Made by a program: the position numbers and the translations under genes. Below, one piece after another: positions 8,940-17,235 of a stretch of DNA of 64,000 nt; within the stretch, counting starts at the first letter, position 1; each line of letters opens with the position of its first letter. The stretch is from CAVSIP01 sp963728075 (GTDB lineage Bacteria > Actinomycetota > Actinomycetes > JAFAQI01 > DASSKL01): contig CAVSIP010000001.1 in assembly GCA_963728075.1 (NCBI GenBank), positions 1-64,000 of the forward strand, written 5' to 3'. The notes under the pieces are model-generated. The model saw only the letters and a list, made by a program, of their open reading frames with translations. It did not search any database and had not been told where the DNA came from.

Positions 8940-10117
8940 TCTTCTGATCGATATAACGTAGGGGCAGGACTCAGTCCTGCCCCTACATAATTACTTTCAG
9001 TAGATTTGTGATTGTACGTGTGGGATGATGTCTCTGCGCCGCGTCTGGGGAGGGTCGATGAGGGGTAGCGGTCAGAGTCTGCGATCACCTGTCGCAGCGT
9101 TGCCATGTCGAGCGTCTTCTTGTCGAGTAAGGCGACCGCGCCCGCTTCCAATCCCTGCCGCCGGAACTCGCTGTCCGGGTAGGCGCTGATCAGAACCACC
9201 CGTGAGGACGGCGACTGCTCCGTGATCTGCTGCGCGCAGGTGATCCCGCTCTCGTCGCCCAGCACGACGTCGACCAGCGCGAGCCGGGGTTTGATTCGCT
9301 CCAGCAGGTTGAGCGTCTGGCGCGTGTTCTCGGCTTCGTAGATCGTCGTATGCAGGCTGAGCGATGTGATCGTCCGCGTAAGCTGCTTCCGATAGCGGTC
9401 ATTGTCGTCCACGATCAGCAGCGTCAGCGATCCCGCGCTCGGCTGCGCGGCGGGTGACCGCAGCGGTCCCGTTCCGGTGCCCGGAATCGCCAGAATCTCC
9501 GGGTGCTGGACGATGAAATTGAAGGCTTCCAATCGGCTGCGCACGTCGATGATGCGGTACAGCCGCGTCAGATGATTTTCCACCGTCTTGACGCTCAAGC
9601 TGAGTTCAAGCGCGATTTTGCGATTGTCATAACCTCGATGCAGCAGCCGCAGCAGATCGAGCTGGCGTTCGGTCAGCCGGTCGAGCGGTGACGGTGTGTC
9701 GCGGAAATGGATCAGCTTGTCGAGGATGCGGCTTGAAATCCAGCGCTCGCCTTCCAGCACGCGCGTCACCGCCAGTCGGAGGTCACTCAACGGCTGATCC
9801 TTGAGGTGATAGCCATTCACGCCGATTCCGAGTAAGCCTTGCACGTAAACGTCGTCGTCATAGGCACTGACGACGAGGATCTTCATGTCGGGGTAGTCGC
9901 TGCGGATCTGAGCGATGGCGGAGATTGGCTCGAAATCCGGCATGGTCACGTCAATGAGCAGCAGATCCGGTTGAAGCTCCGCCAGCAGCGTGAACAGATC
10001 GCGCCCGTTGCCGACTTCGCCCTCAACTTGAATGTCGGGTACGTCTTTAAGCGCATTGATAATTCCGGCGCGGACAACGGCGTGGTCGTCGGCAACCAGT
10101 AAGCGAAAAATCGCCAT
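8915..10117 (-). CDS. Response regulator with REC-HTH(LuxR)-REC architecture
   Basis: Protein of 400 residues. The first receiver has the acidic pair (VADDH), phospho-Asp (LLLIDVTMP) and Lys (GYHLKD). A LuxR/NarL-type helix-turn-helix follows (LTERQLDLL, RKIALELSLSVKTVENHL). A second complete receiver comes after it (LLIVDDND, LALVDVVLGDESG, LLDKK). NarL-type regulators usually have one receiver at the N-terminus, so the C-terminal one is unusual. The partner is probably the HisKA_3 kinase fused to an ABC domain at 13,906-15,579. The gene is divergent from the sugar-binding protein gene. Its last 50 codons read through palindromic repeat A copy 2 and overlap the glucanase end by 25 bases, so a frameshift near 9,040 may have removed the natural stop. 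Confidence 0.9.
   Translation of the reverse strand: MAIFRLLVADDHAVVRAGIINALKDVPDIQVEGEVGNGRDLFTLLAELQPDLLLIDVTMPDFEPISAIAQIRSDYPDMKILVVSAYDDDVYVQGLLGIGVNGYHLKDQPLSDLRLAVTRVLEGERWISSRILDKLIHFRDTPSPLDRLTERQLDLLRLLHRGYDNRKIALELSLSVKTVENHLTRLYRIIDVRSRLEAFNFIVQHPEILAIPGTGTGPLRSPAAQPSAGSLTLLIVDDNDRYRKQLTRTITSLSLHTTIYEAENTRQTLNLLERIKPRLALVDVVLGDESGITCAQQITEQSPSSRVVLISAYPDSEFRRQGLEAGAVALLDKKTLDMATLRQVIADSDRYPSSTLPRRGAETSSHTYNHKSTESNYVGAGLSPAPTLYRSEDYEPSASW
8958..8986. repeat. Palindromic repeat family A, copy 2
   Basis: Perfect inverted repeat with ends GTAGGGGCAGGACT and AGTCCTGCCCCTAC, between the convergent glucanase and regulator genes. It could also act as a transcript-end hairpin. Confidence 0.9.
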
Positions 10118-10435
10118 AATAAAAACCGATCACTAAGTAAAGTGCCAGATCTTAATCGTATGCGTGTCTCAACTATAGCATAGTTTCAGCGACGAGCGGC
10201 GACTGGGCGACTTAGGGGATACCCCCTAATACCAGTTAGGGGACTTCCGTCAAAACGATAAGGGGATTTTGTTCAGGCGGGTTTTGGTGATTATGGCTAT
10301 ATTTTGAAGGGTTCACCCTGTGAAGGGAGTACAAAACCCGCTCGAATTAGTTGAGGAGGGAGATTGAACGAGCCATATCGTGAAGATTACCACACGATTG
10401 TACTTTTTTCCACAAATTGACATCAGGAGGAAATA
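10118..10435. promoter_or_regulatory. Divergent regulatory region with TTAGGGGA direct repeats
   Basis: Region of 318 bases between the response regulator and the sugar-binding protein gene. It contains TTAGGGGAT (from 10,212), TTAGGGGAC (from 10,236) and TAAGGGGAT (from 10,259), spaced 24 and 23 bases apart. It also holds the inverted repeat TTCACCCTGTGAA (10,312-10,324). These are candidate binding sites for the adjacent regulator (inference). Confidence 0.5.
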
Positions 10436-11569
10436 ATGTCCAAGGTTGGTTTTCGGATTGCGATGCTCGTCGTACTGCTGATGAGCATGTTTGGTTTCGC
10501 GCTTCAGTCGATGGCTCAAGATACTGTCGACGTTGCTGTTTTACTCCCTGACAGCCAGTCATCTGCCCGTTGGGAGAATGACGACCGTCGTTTCCTCGCC
10601 GCCGCCTTTGAAGACGCTGGCGTGACTTACTCGATCGTCAACGCCGAAGGCGACCGCCAGACCCAGATTACGCAGGCGGAACAGGCGATCACCAACGGCG
10701 CTAAGGTGCTCATGCTGGTCAACAACGACAGCGGCAGCGGCGCGGCGATTATCGCGATGGCGCGTGACGCTGGTGCGTCGGTCATCGACTACGACCGTCT
10801 CACGATTGAAGGTCCCGGCGCGGACTTCTACGTCAGCTTCGACAACGAGTCCGTTGGTCGGCTGCAGGGCGAGGGTTTGGTCGCTGCGGTCAAGGCAGCT
10901 CAGGATGCCGGTACGATTGGTGACAAGGTCAACGTCGCCATCCTCAACGGCTCGCCCACCGACAACAACGCGACCCTGTTCGCCAATGGCTATCACGGCG
11001 TGATCGATCCCCTGTTTGACGATCCGGCGAGCGGCTGGACCAACGTCGCCGAGCAGTCCGTCCCCGATTGGGACAACCAGCAGGCGCTGTTGATCTTCGA
11101 AGGTATGCAGACCGACAATCCTGACATCAACGCCGCGATTGCCGCCAATGATGGTTTGGCGCAAGCGGTCATCACCGCGCGTCAGAACGCGGGTCTCGAC
11201 TTCATCCCGGTCACGGGGCAGGACGCCACCGTCGGTGGTATCCAGAACGTGCTGGCGGGTCGTCAGAGCATGACCGTCTACAAAGCGATCAAGGCTGAAG
11301 CGGAAGCCGGTGCTGGTCTGGCGATTGCTATCGTTCAGGGCACCGACACCAGCATGATGGTCACCGGCAGCGTCAACAACGGCACCAACGACATCCCGTC
11401 GGTCCTGCTCGTCCCGGTTTCGGTGACGAAGGACAACGTGGCTGAGACCGTCATCGCTGACGGCTTCCGCACGTGGGATGAAATCTGCGTTGGCGAGTTC
11501 GCGCAGTACTGCCCGGCTGACGCCATGATGCAGATGACCCCCGAAGCAACGATGGAAGCGAGCAGCTAA
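10436..11569 (+). CDS. Sugar ABC transporter substrate-binding protein, XylF-like
   Basis: Extracytoplasmic binding protein of 377 residues, type-I periplasmic fold (Peripla_BP_4). It has a signal peptide ending near QSMAQD and no lipobox Cys. The text resembles D-xylose-binding XylF: VLLPDSQSSARWENDDRRF at the N-lobe, MLVNNDSGSG, VIDYDRLT, and AANDGLAQAVI in the second lobe. The substrate is probably a pentose or hexose; xylose is a guess from resemblance. AGGAGG lies 6 bases upstream of the ATG. A GC-rich hairpin follows, then the ATPase and permease genes. This is one of the few undamaged genes in the locus. Confidence 0.92.
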   Translation: MSKVGFRIAMLVVLLMSMFGFALQSMAQDTVDVAVLLPDSQSSARWENDDRRFLAAAFEDAGVTYSIVNAEGDRQTQITQAEQAITNGAKVLMLVNNDSGSGAAIIAMARDAGASVIDYDRLTIEGPGADFYVSFDNESVGRLQGEGLVAAVKAAQDAGTIGDKVNVAILNGSPTDNNATLFANGYHGVIDPLFDDPASGWTNVAEQSVPDWDNQQALLIFEGMQTDNPDINAAIAANDGLAQAVITARQNAGLDFIPVTGQDATVGGIQNVLAGRQSMTVYKAIKAEAEAGAGLAIAIVQGTDTSMMVTGSVNNGTNDIPSVLLVPVSVTKDNVAETVIADGFRTWDEICVGEFAQYCPADAMMQMTPEATMEASS

Positions 11570-11586
11570 GTTCGTAGGCTCCGAAT

Positions 11587-11613
11587 GGGCGCGGCGCTTA
11601 ATCCGCCGCGCCC
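11587..11613 (+). terminator. Intercistronic stem-loop after the binding-protein gene
   Basis: GGGCGCGGCG and CGCCGCGCCC pair perfectly around a 7-base loop with no T-run. Such hairpins after binding-protein genes commonly stabilise the upstream message so that this protein exceeds the membrane components (family knowledge; not shown here). Confidence 0.6.
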
Positions 11614-11728
11614 GTCATGTTTGCGAAACCTGCCCATGAATGAAAGACAGGAAGCTTTTTTTGAACATTTGTAAAGCGGTTTTAGCTGATGGCTGCTAAC
11701 TGCCAGCTAATGCTCTTAGAAGGAGTAT

Positions 11729-12505
11729 ATGTTGTCGGAACATCCTTTACTCCAATTGGTCGGCGTTTCCAAGCGCTTCGGCGCGGTGCAGGCACTCTCC
11801 AAAGTCGACTTCGAGGTCAAAGACAGGCGAGGTGATGGCGCTCGTCGGCGATAACGGTGCCGGTAAGACGACGCTGATCAAGGGGATCGCCGGGATTTAT
11901 CCCTACAACGAAGGCGAGGTCTACTTCGATGGCAAGCTGGTTCATCTGCACAGCCCGCACGCGACCGCCGCGCTCGGCATCGAAATCGTCTATCAAGACC
12001 TTAGCGCTTGCCGATAACCTTGACGTTGTAGCCAATATGTTTCTGGGACGCGAGCGAACCGGCTTCATCGGGCGGCTTGACGAAGCGAGTATGGAAAAAA
12101 CCTGCGTCGAGACGCTCGACTCGCTTGTCCGTCTCGACCCTGCAGTCGGTGCGGCAGCAGGTTGCCGGTCTCTCCGGCGGTCAGCGGCAGGCGATTGCGG
12201 TCGCCAAAGCCGTGATGTGGAATTCGCGGCTGGTGATCCTCGACGAGCCGACGGCAGCGTTGGGCGTCGCTCAAACCCGGCAGGTGCTCGATTTAGTCCG
12301 GCGGCTGTCCGACAAAGGACTTGGCGTTATCCTCATTTCTCATAATATGCTCGACGTGTTTGAAGTTGCGGATCGGATCACCGTGCTGCGGCTGGGGCAA
12401 AACGCCGGTTTATTCAACCGTGCCGAAGTTGACCAGCGCGACATTGTCTATGCGATCACAACCGGCGACCTTCAATCTGCGCCGAAGATGAAAGAGAATG
12501 ACTAG
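11729..12505 (+). CDS. Sugar ABC transporter ATPase, single ABC domain (frameshifted)
   Basis: About 258 residues, one ABC domain rather than the two found in RbsA/XylG, so it resembles the FrcA-like short ATPases. Walker A is GDNGAGKTT, the signature is LSGGQRQ, Walker B is LVILDEPTAAL and the switch His is in LISHNM; all are canonical. The frame breaks near 11,825 (extra base in AAAGACAGGCGAGGTG), 12,000 and 12,145. The ATG at 11,729 follows AGAAGGAG. Its 3' end overlaps the permease start (ATGACTAG), so the two are translationally coupled. Confidence 0.9.
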
Positions 12506-13747
12506 TATGGAGACGACTAACGCGGACGGACTGCTCTCGGAAGATCAGCGCCGCGCTTCGCTGCGTGACTATTTGCGGGGGTATCTGCGCCGGATCACTT
12601 CTGGCGACATCGGCTCGCTGCCGATCATCATCGGCTTGATCGTGATCGCCATGATTTTCCAGTCGCAGAATTCCAACTTCTTGACCCCGCGCAATTTCGT
12701 CAATCTGATCTTGCAGATGGCAGGCATCACGATGATGGCGTATGGCGTCGTTTTCGTCTTGCTGCTGGGCGAGATCGACCTCTCGATTGGCTACGTCAGC
12801 GCTATCTGCGGCGTGACCGTCGCCATGCTGCTGCGCGACCCGGCAGCGGGTTGGACGTGGTACACCGCCATTCCGGTCGGCTTGCTGGCGACGGCGGGGA
12901 TCGGCTTGCTGCAAGGCTGGATCATCACCACCTTTAGCGTCCCCTCGTTCATCGTCACTTTGGCGGGCTTGCTGGCGTGGAACGGTGTCGTTCTGCGCTT
13001 GGTTGGTAACGGTGGCACGGTCATCATTCAAGACAAGACCGTCGTCGGCATCGCCAACTCCTACATCCCGCCGGATACGCTCTGGAGCTGGATCGTCGTC
13101 GCGGCGTTTATCGTCGGCTATGGTTTCATTCAATTTTCGCAGTACCGCAATCGTCGCAGTCAGGGCTTGAGCGTGCGCCCGGTCGGTTTCATCGCCATTG
13201 AGCTGGTGGTGCTGACGGTCGTCAGCGCGATTGTCGTCGCCGTCGCCAATCAGGATCGCGGCGTGCCGATTGTCGGTATTATCCTGCTGATTGGGCTGAT
13301 GATCTTGACCTTCGTCTCCCAAAGCACCAAATTCGGACGCTACGTTTACGCCGTCGGCGGCAGCCAAGAAGCCGCCCGGCGCGCGGGTATCAACGTCCAG
13401 CGCATCCGCATTTACGTGTTCATCATTTCGAGCACGCTGGCGGGTCTCGGCGGGATCATTCTGGCGTCGCGGCTGCGCTCGGTCGATACCGGGGCCGGGC
13501 GGTGGAAACCTGCTGCTCAACGCGATCGCCGCTGCCGTGATCGGCGGCACGAGCTTGTTCGGCGGACGCGGGCGGGTGCTCCAGCGCTGTGCTCGGCGCG
13601 CTGGTGATCGCCAGCGTCGAGAATGGCATGAGCCTGCTCAACCTCGCTTCCGGCGATAAATTCGTCATCACCGGCATTGTCCTGCTGGTCGCGGTCATCG
13701 TCGACTCGCTGTCCCGTCGTCGTCAGCAGCAGTCCGGTATCGCCTAA
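12498..13747 (+). CDS. Sugar ABC transporter permease, RbsC/XylH family (frameshifted at 3' end)
   Basis: Integral membrane permease of about 415 residues with roughly ten hydrophobic segments. The family hallmark GEIDLSIG is at about residues 92-99, and the EAA-like loop reads YAVGGSQEAARRAGI. The frame breaks near 13,490 and 13,575; corrected, the end reads VIGGTSLFGGRGRV and then GALVIASVENGMSLLNL, with a stop at 13,745-13,747. It starts with ATG at 12,498 overlapping the ATPase stop; an ATG at 12,507 is an alternative. With the binding protein and ATPase it forms a complete importer. Confidence 0.92.
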
Positions 13748-13788
13748 GCGGCATCTCTGCCAAGCGTACTGCCGACCTCATCGCCATG

Positions 13789-13829
13789 CGCCCGCCTCCG
13801 CAGTGGCAGGGGGTCGGGCGGTGAGGTTT
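13789..13829. repeat. GC-rich repeat family B, copy 1
   Basis: Imperfect hairpin (CGCCCGCCTCC, GGCAGGGGGTCGGGCG) ending in GTGAGGTTT, between the permease and the ABC-kinase fusion. It shares its right arm with the copies near 24.2 and 25.4 kb. Confidence 0.6.
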
Positions 13830-13905
13830 TGCTTTATCTCAGCTACTACCGTTTGATGACGCATTGCTCAGCACTCGGACTTCCTTTGGGTGTATAGTTA
13901 AGCTG

Positions 13906-15579
13906 ATGTTTCACGCTCACGTAAACCTAGATTACAGCGTTCAGGTATGCACACCGCTGCTGCAGGTCGAGAAACTGTATAAACGTTTCGGGACGCTCGA
14001 AGTCATTCGCGGCGTCAGTTTTGAGGTTTTCCCCACGAGATCGTCGGCTTGGCGGGCTTGAGCGGCAGCGGCAAGTCGGTGATCGCTCAATTCTCGCCGG
14101 AACCTACCCGGTCAACAGCGGCGCGATCTACCTCGACGGGGTGCAGCTTCCGCCCAAATTCAAAGCCTCGGAAATCGGCTTGGAAGTGATCCACCAGTAT
14201 CCTGAGCTGGTGGAGCGTTGAGCATCACCCAGAACATTTTTCTCGGTCAGGAGTTGTATCAGCCCTACGTCGGGCGCTGGCTGCGCTGGATCGACCAGTC
14301 ACGCATGGACGCCGAAGCCTGCCGCCTGCTTGGCGAAGTTGGGCGCGACGACGTTATCGCCGGACGAGAAAATCCTCAACCTGACCAACGAACAGCGCCA
14401 GTTGATCGCCATTGCCCGCGCGATGGCGGGGCAGGCGAAGCTGATCTTCGTCGACGAGCCGATCCTGTTGAGCTACAGCTATCAGCAGAAAATTCTGACG
14501 CTGATCGAGCAGTGGCGGCAGGCGGGGCGCACCGTCATTTTCAGCAGCACCAACCTCGATCACCTATTTGCCGTCACTGACCGGATTCTCGTGCTCCGCA
14601 ACGGGCAGCACATCGACTCGTTCCGCACCGATGTGACCAGCCGCGAAGAGATCGTCGCGGCGATGGTCGGCTACACCAATCAGGAGCAGCCGACGCCTGC
14701 TTTCTGGGCGCTCGACTCTGTATTATCGCGCTCGCGAAAAAGCCGAGCTGCTGCACCGGCAGATGCTGCTGCTCGAAAAAGACCTCGAAGCGCAGGGAAC
14801 GCTCAACCAGCAGTTGCTGTCTCAGCTTGCCGAGCAGGTCAAGGCGCTCGATCAGGCGAACGTCGCGCTCCAAGCGGCTCATCGCCGCCTGCTGACTGAA
14901 CGGGAGCAGGAGCGTAAACACCTCGCCCGCGAACTGCACGATCAAGTCATTCAGGATTTGCTCGGTACGAACTACCAGCTTGAGGAGATCGAGGCGCATG
15001 ACCTGCTCTCGTCGGAGATGCAGCTTGAACTCGAAGACGTGCGCGGCAACATTCGCCAGTTGGTCGACGACATCCGCCGCATCTGTGGTAACCTGCGCCC
15101 GCCGACGATTGACAGTCTCGGCTTGCCCGCCGCGCTGCAGTCCTTCACCCACGACTGGGCGAAGCGCACCGGCATCGAAATGGAACTGCGCCTGCACCTC
15201 AATCCCGGTCGGCTGCCCGAAGCGATCGAACTGTCGATCTTCCGCATCGTTCAAGAGGGGTTGAGCAATATTCAGCGCCACGCCCAAGCGACCCGTGTCG
15301 AGATCACGCTGGAGCATACTTCACCGCGCACCCTGATGGTCTCGATTGCCGACAACGGGCACGGGCTGGACGAGGATTTCGACCTCGCCAAGCTGTCGAC
15401 ACTGGGGCATTACGGTTTGCTCGGCATCAGCGAGCGGGTGGCGCTGCTTAGCGGGCATTTGCGCATTCACAATCGCAGCGGCGGTGGGCTGCTGCTGCAA
15501 GTCGAGGTGCTCGCATCCCCGCCTCGACCTGCCAGCGGCGATGTCCGCCGGCCGCCGCGACATGGTTTACCACTATTGA
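13906..15579 (+). CDS. Fusion of a degenerate sugar-type ABC ATPase domain with a HisKA_3 histidine kinase (frameshifted)
   Basis: About 555 residues. The N-terminal 270 form a sugar-importer ABC domain: Walker A GLSGSGKS is intact and Walker B is LIFVDEP. The LSGGQ signature, however, is LTNEQRQ, and the switch His motif reads FSSTNLDH where the canonical ATPase upstream has LISHNM. After one frameshift near 14,720 the text continues into a coiled coil (YYRAREKAELLHRQ, LLEKDLEAQ) and a NarL-type kinase. The DHp motif is ERKHLARELHDQVIQDL; the ATPase boxes are EGLSNIQRHA, ADNGHGLDE and GLLGISERV. Other frameshifts lie near 14,040, 14,085, 14,218 and 14,345. There is no membrane segment. The C-terminus near 15,500-15,580 is uncertain. 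It follows the transporter genes and probably phosphorylates the regulator at 8,915-10,117. Confidence 0.85.
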
Positions 15580-15588
15580 CGCAATCGG

Positions 15589-15615
15589 GTAGGGGCAGAA
15601 CTCAATTCTGCCCCT
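15589..15615. repeat. Palindromic repeat family A, copy 3
   Basis: GTAGGGGCAGAA and TTCTGCCCC pair around CTCAA. It lies between the convergent fusion kinase and epimerase genes. Confidence 0.8.
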
Positions 15616-15623
15616 TGATCACG

Positions 15624-16578
15624 TTACACGTTGATCACTTCATGCGCGATCAGCCACTGCACCGACTCATAGACCGCTTCCAGCGAGGTGTAGCGCGGCT
15701 GATAATCGATCAACTGCTGCGCCTTGGCGATGCTGGCGTTGGGGCTGTGCGCGATGTGATCCCACGTCACGCGGGCGTCTTCCTCGCTCACCGTGTGCCG
15801 GAATTCCTCGTAGGGCAGGTAGGCGAGGTTCGCCTTCTGCCCGAACCAACTCGCCGCTGCCTCGGCAAAGCCCCGCAGCGTGATCGCCGCCGGTGACACG
15901 ATGTGGAAGCTCTCGCCGACGCTGCGTGCTCCAATGCGTCATCGCCTTGACAAATCCCTGCGCCACGTCCGCCGCATGGACGTGATGCACGGTTTCCATG
16001 CCCATGTTCGGCAGTGTGACCTGTTCGCCGTGAGCCAGCTTGACGAAGACTTCCGGATTGCCATGTCCGGCCGGGTTGACGGGTGCCCAGCCCTGCCCGA
16101 CAATGTGACCCGCGTGCAGCAGCGTCGCCGGGAAGCCGGAGCGCCGCGCTTCATCCAGCAGATAAGCCTCGATCGCCGCTTTCTGGATGCCGTAGCTCCC
16201 GAACGGGTGGCGCGGCAGGTCTTCGCGCGCCGGGACGACCGTGCTGTGTCCGTGAACCCAGACCGTCCCGCAGTGGAGGAAGTGCTGCACTTCGCCGCGC
16301 AGCGCCTCGACCAGTTGGACCGCGCTGGACTCTTTGAAGCAGATCAAGTCCATCACGACGTCGGCTTCGAGTTCGCGGATGTGCTGCCCGAAGGTCCCGG
16401 CGGCATCTTCCGCTTCGCGATCCGCCTGTACCGCTTCGACGGCTTTCCACGCCGCGTGGGGGACATACGGTTCCCGCGCCCCGCGCGTGACGTTGATGAC
16501 TTCGTGCCCGCCCTCGACCAGCATCGGGATCAAGTACGTGCCGATGTGTCCACTTCCGCCAATGACGACGACTTTCAT
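15624..16578 (-). CDS. NAD-dependent epimerase/dehydratase family protein (one frameshift)
   Basis: Extended-SDR protein of about 317 residues. The Rossmann motif GGSGHIGTYL lies at the N-terminus and the catalytic YGIQK (YxxxK) near residue 150. The substrate is probably a nucleotide sugar or similar sugar derivative, but the C-terminal domain does not identify it. The frame breaks near 15,925; the C-terminal part (SPAAITLRGFAEAAASWFG onward) is intact. GGAGAAAACTCTG precedes the ATG. Confidence 0.88.
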
Positions 16579-16622
16579 CAGAGTTTTCTCCTAATCAGCA
16601 ATTTAGCTTACCTAAAAACCGG

Positions 16623-16650
16623 GTAGGGGCAGAACTCATTCCGCCCCTAC
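16623..16650. repeat. Palindromic repeat family A, copy 4
   Basis: GTAGGGGCAGAACTC and GCCCCTAC form an imperfect inverted repeat between the epimerase start and the end of the next minus-strand gene. Confidence 0.75.
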
Positions 16651-17235
16651 GATTGATCGACTGCTGCGCGCAAACTCGGCGCCTTGATCGTCCGTATATT
16701 CGCCTGATCCCGCCAGATCACCCGGTTGTCGTGGAGCAGCAGGGCTTGCAGCGCGCTCGCGTCGGGGACGTCCAGCGCCGCCAGAAATTGATCGCGGTCT
16801 TCCAGAAACACCGTGATGGTGATGGCTTGCAGCGCTTCGTCACTGATCACGACGTTCAGCCCGGCGCGAATTATCACCTTGAAGGGGGCGGCGGTATCGG
16901 GGAAGACCGGTACGTCGTAGTAGCTGAACCCTTCATGCGCGGCGGCGAGTTCCTTTGCCAGCGGCAGCCAGCTTGACGCCTGCCGCTGCTGCGTCTCGTC
17001 GAACGGCACGATCACCAGCACCGGATCGCCGGTGAAATCCGCCGGGAGCGCGAACGCTTGTCCCTGTAGGTTTTCGCCGCTGATCGTGGGGAAGCTGATA
17101 CAGTCGGCGCAGGTCGAATCCGCCGTCTCGACGGTTGAGGCTTCCGGCGCGTAAATCGCGCTGACGCTGATCAGCACGACGCGCCACGAGTACGATCAGT
17201 CCGACGATGATTAGCGCGACTTGGCGGCGAGTCAT
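16647..17235 (-). CDS. Membrane-anchored thioredoxin-fold-like protein of unknown function (one frameshift)
   Basis: About 195 residues. The N-terminus MTRRQVALIIVGLIVLVA is a signal anchor; a frameshift near 17,180 joins it to a soluble domain. The soluble part (FPTISGENLQGQ, VLVIVPFDETQQ, YDVPVFPD, GLNVVISDEALQAI) resembles thioredoxin-like or peroxiredoxin-like folds in its strand pattern. There is a Cys pair CADC but no standard CxxC at the expected helix start, so redox activity is unproven. Its ATG overlaps the stop of the deacylase gene (ATGA), so the two are translationally coupled. Confidence 0.65.

Noticed and set aside
12456..13550. 364-codon open frame on the minus strand
   Set aside because: Antisense to the sugar permease, with Asp/Arg/Gln-rich low-complexity text.
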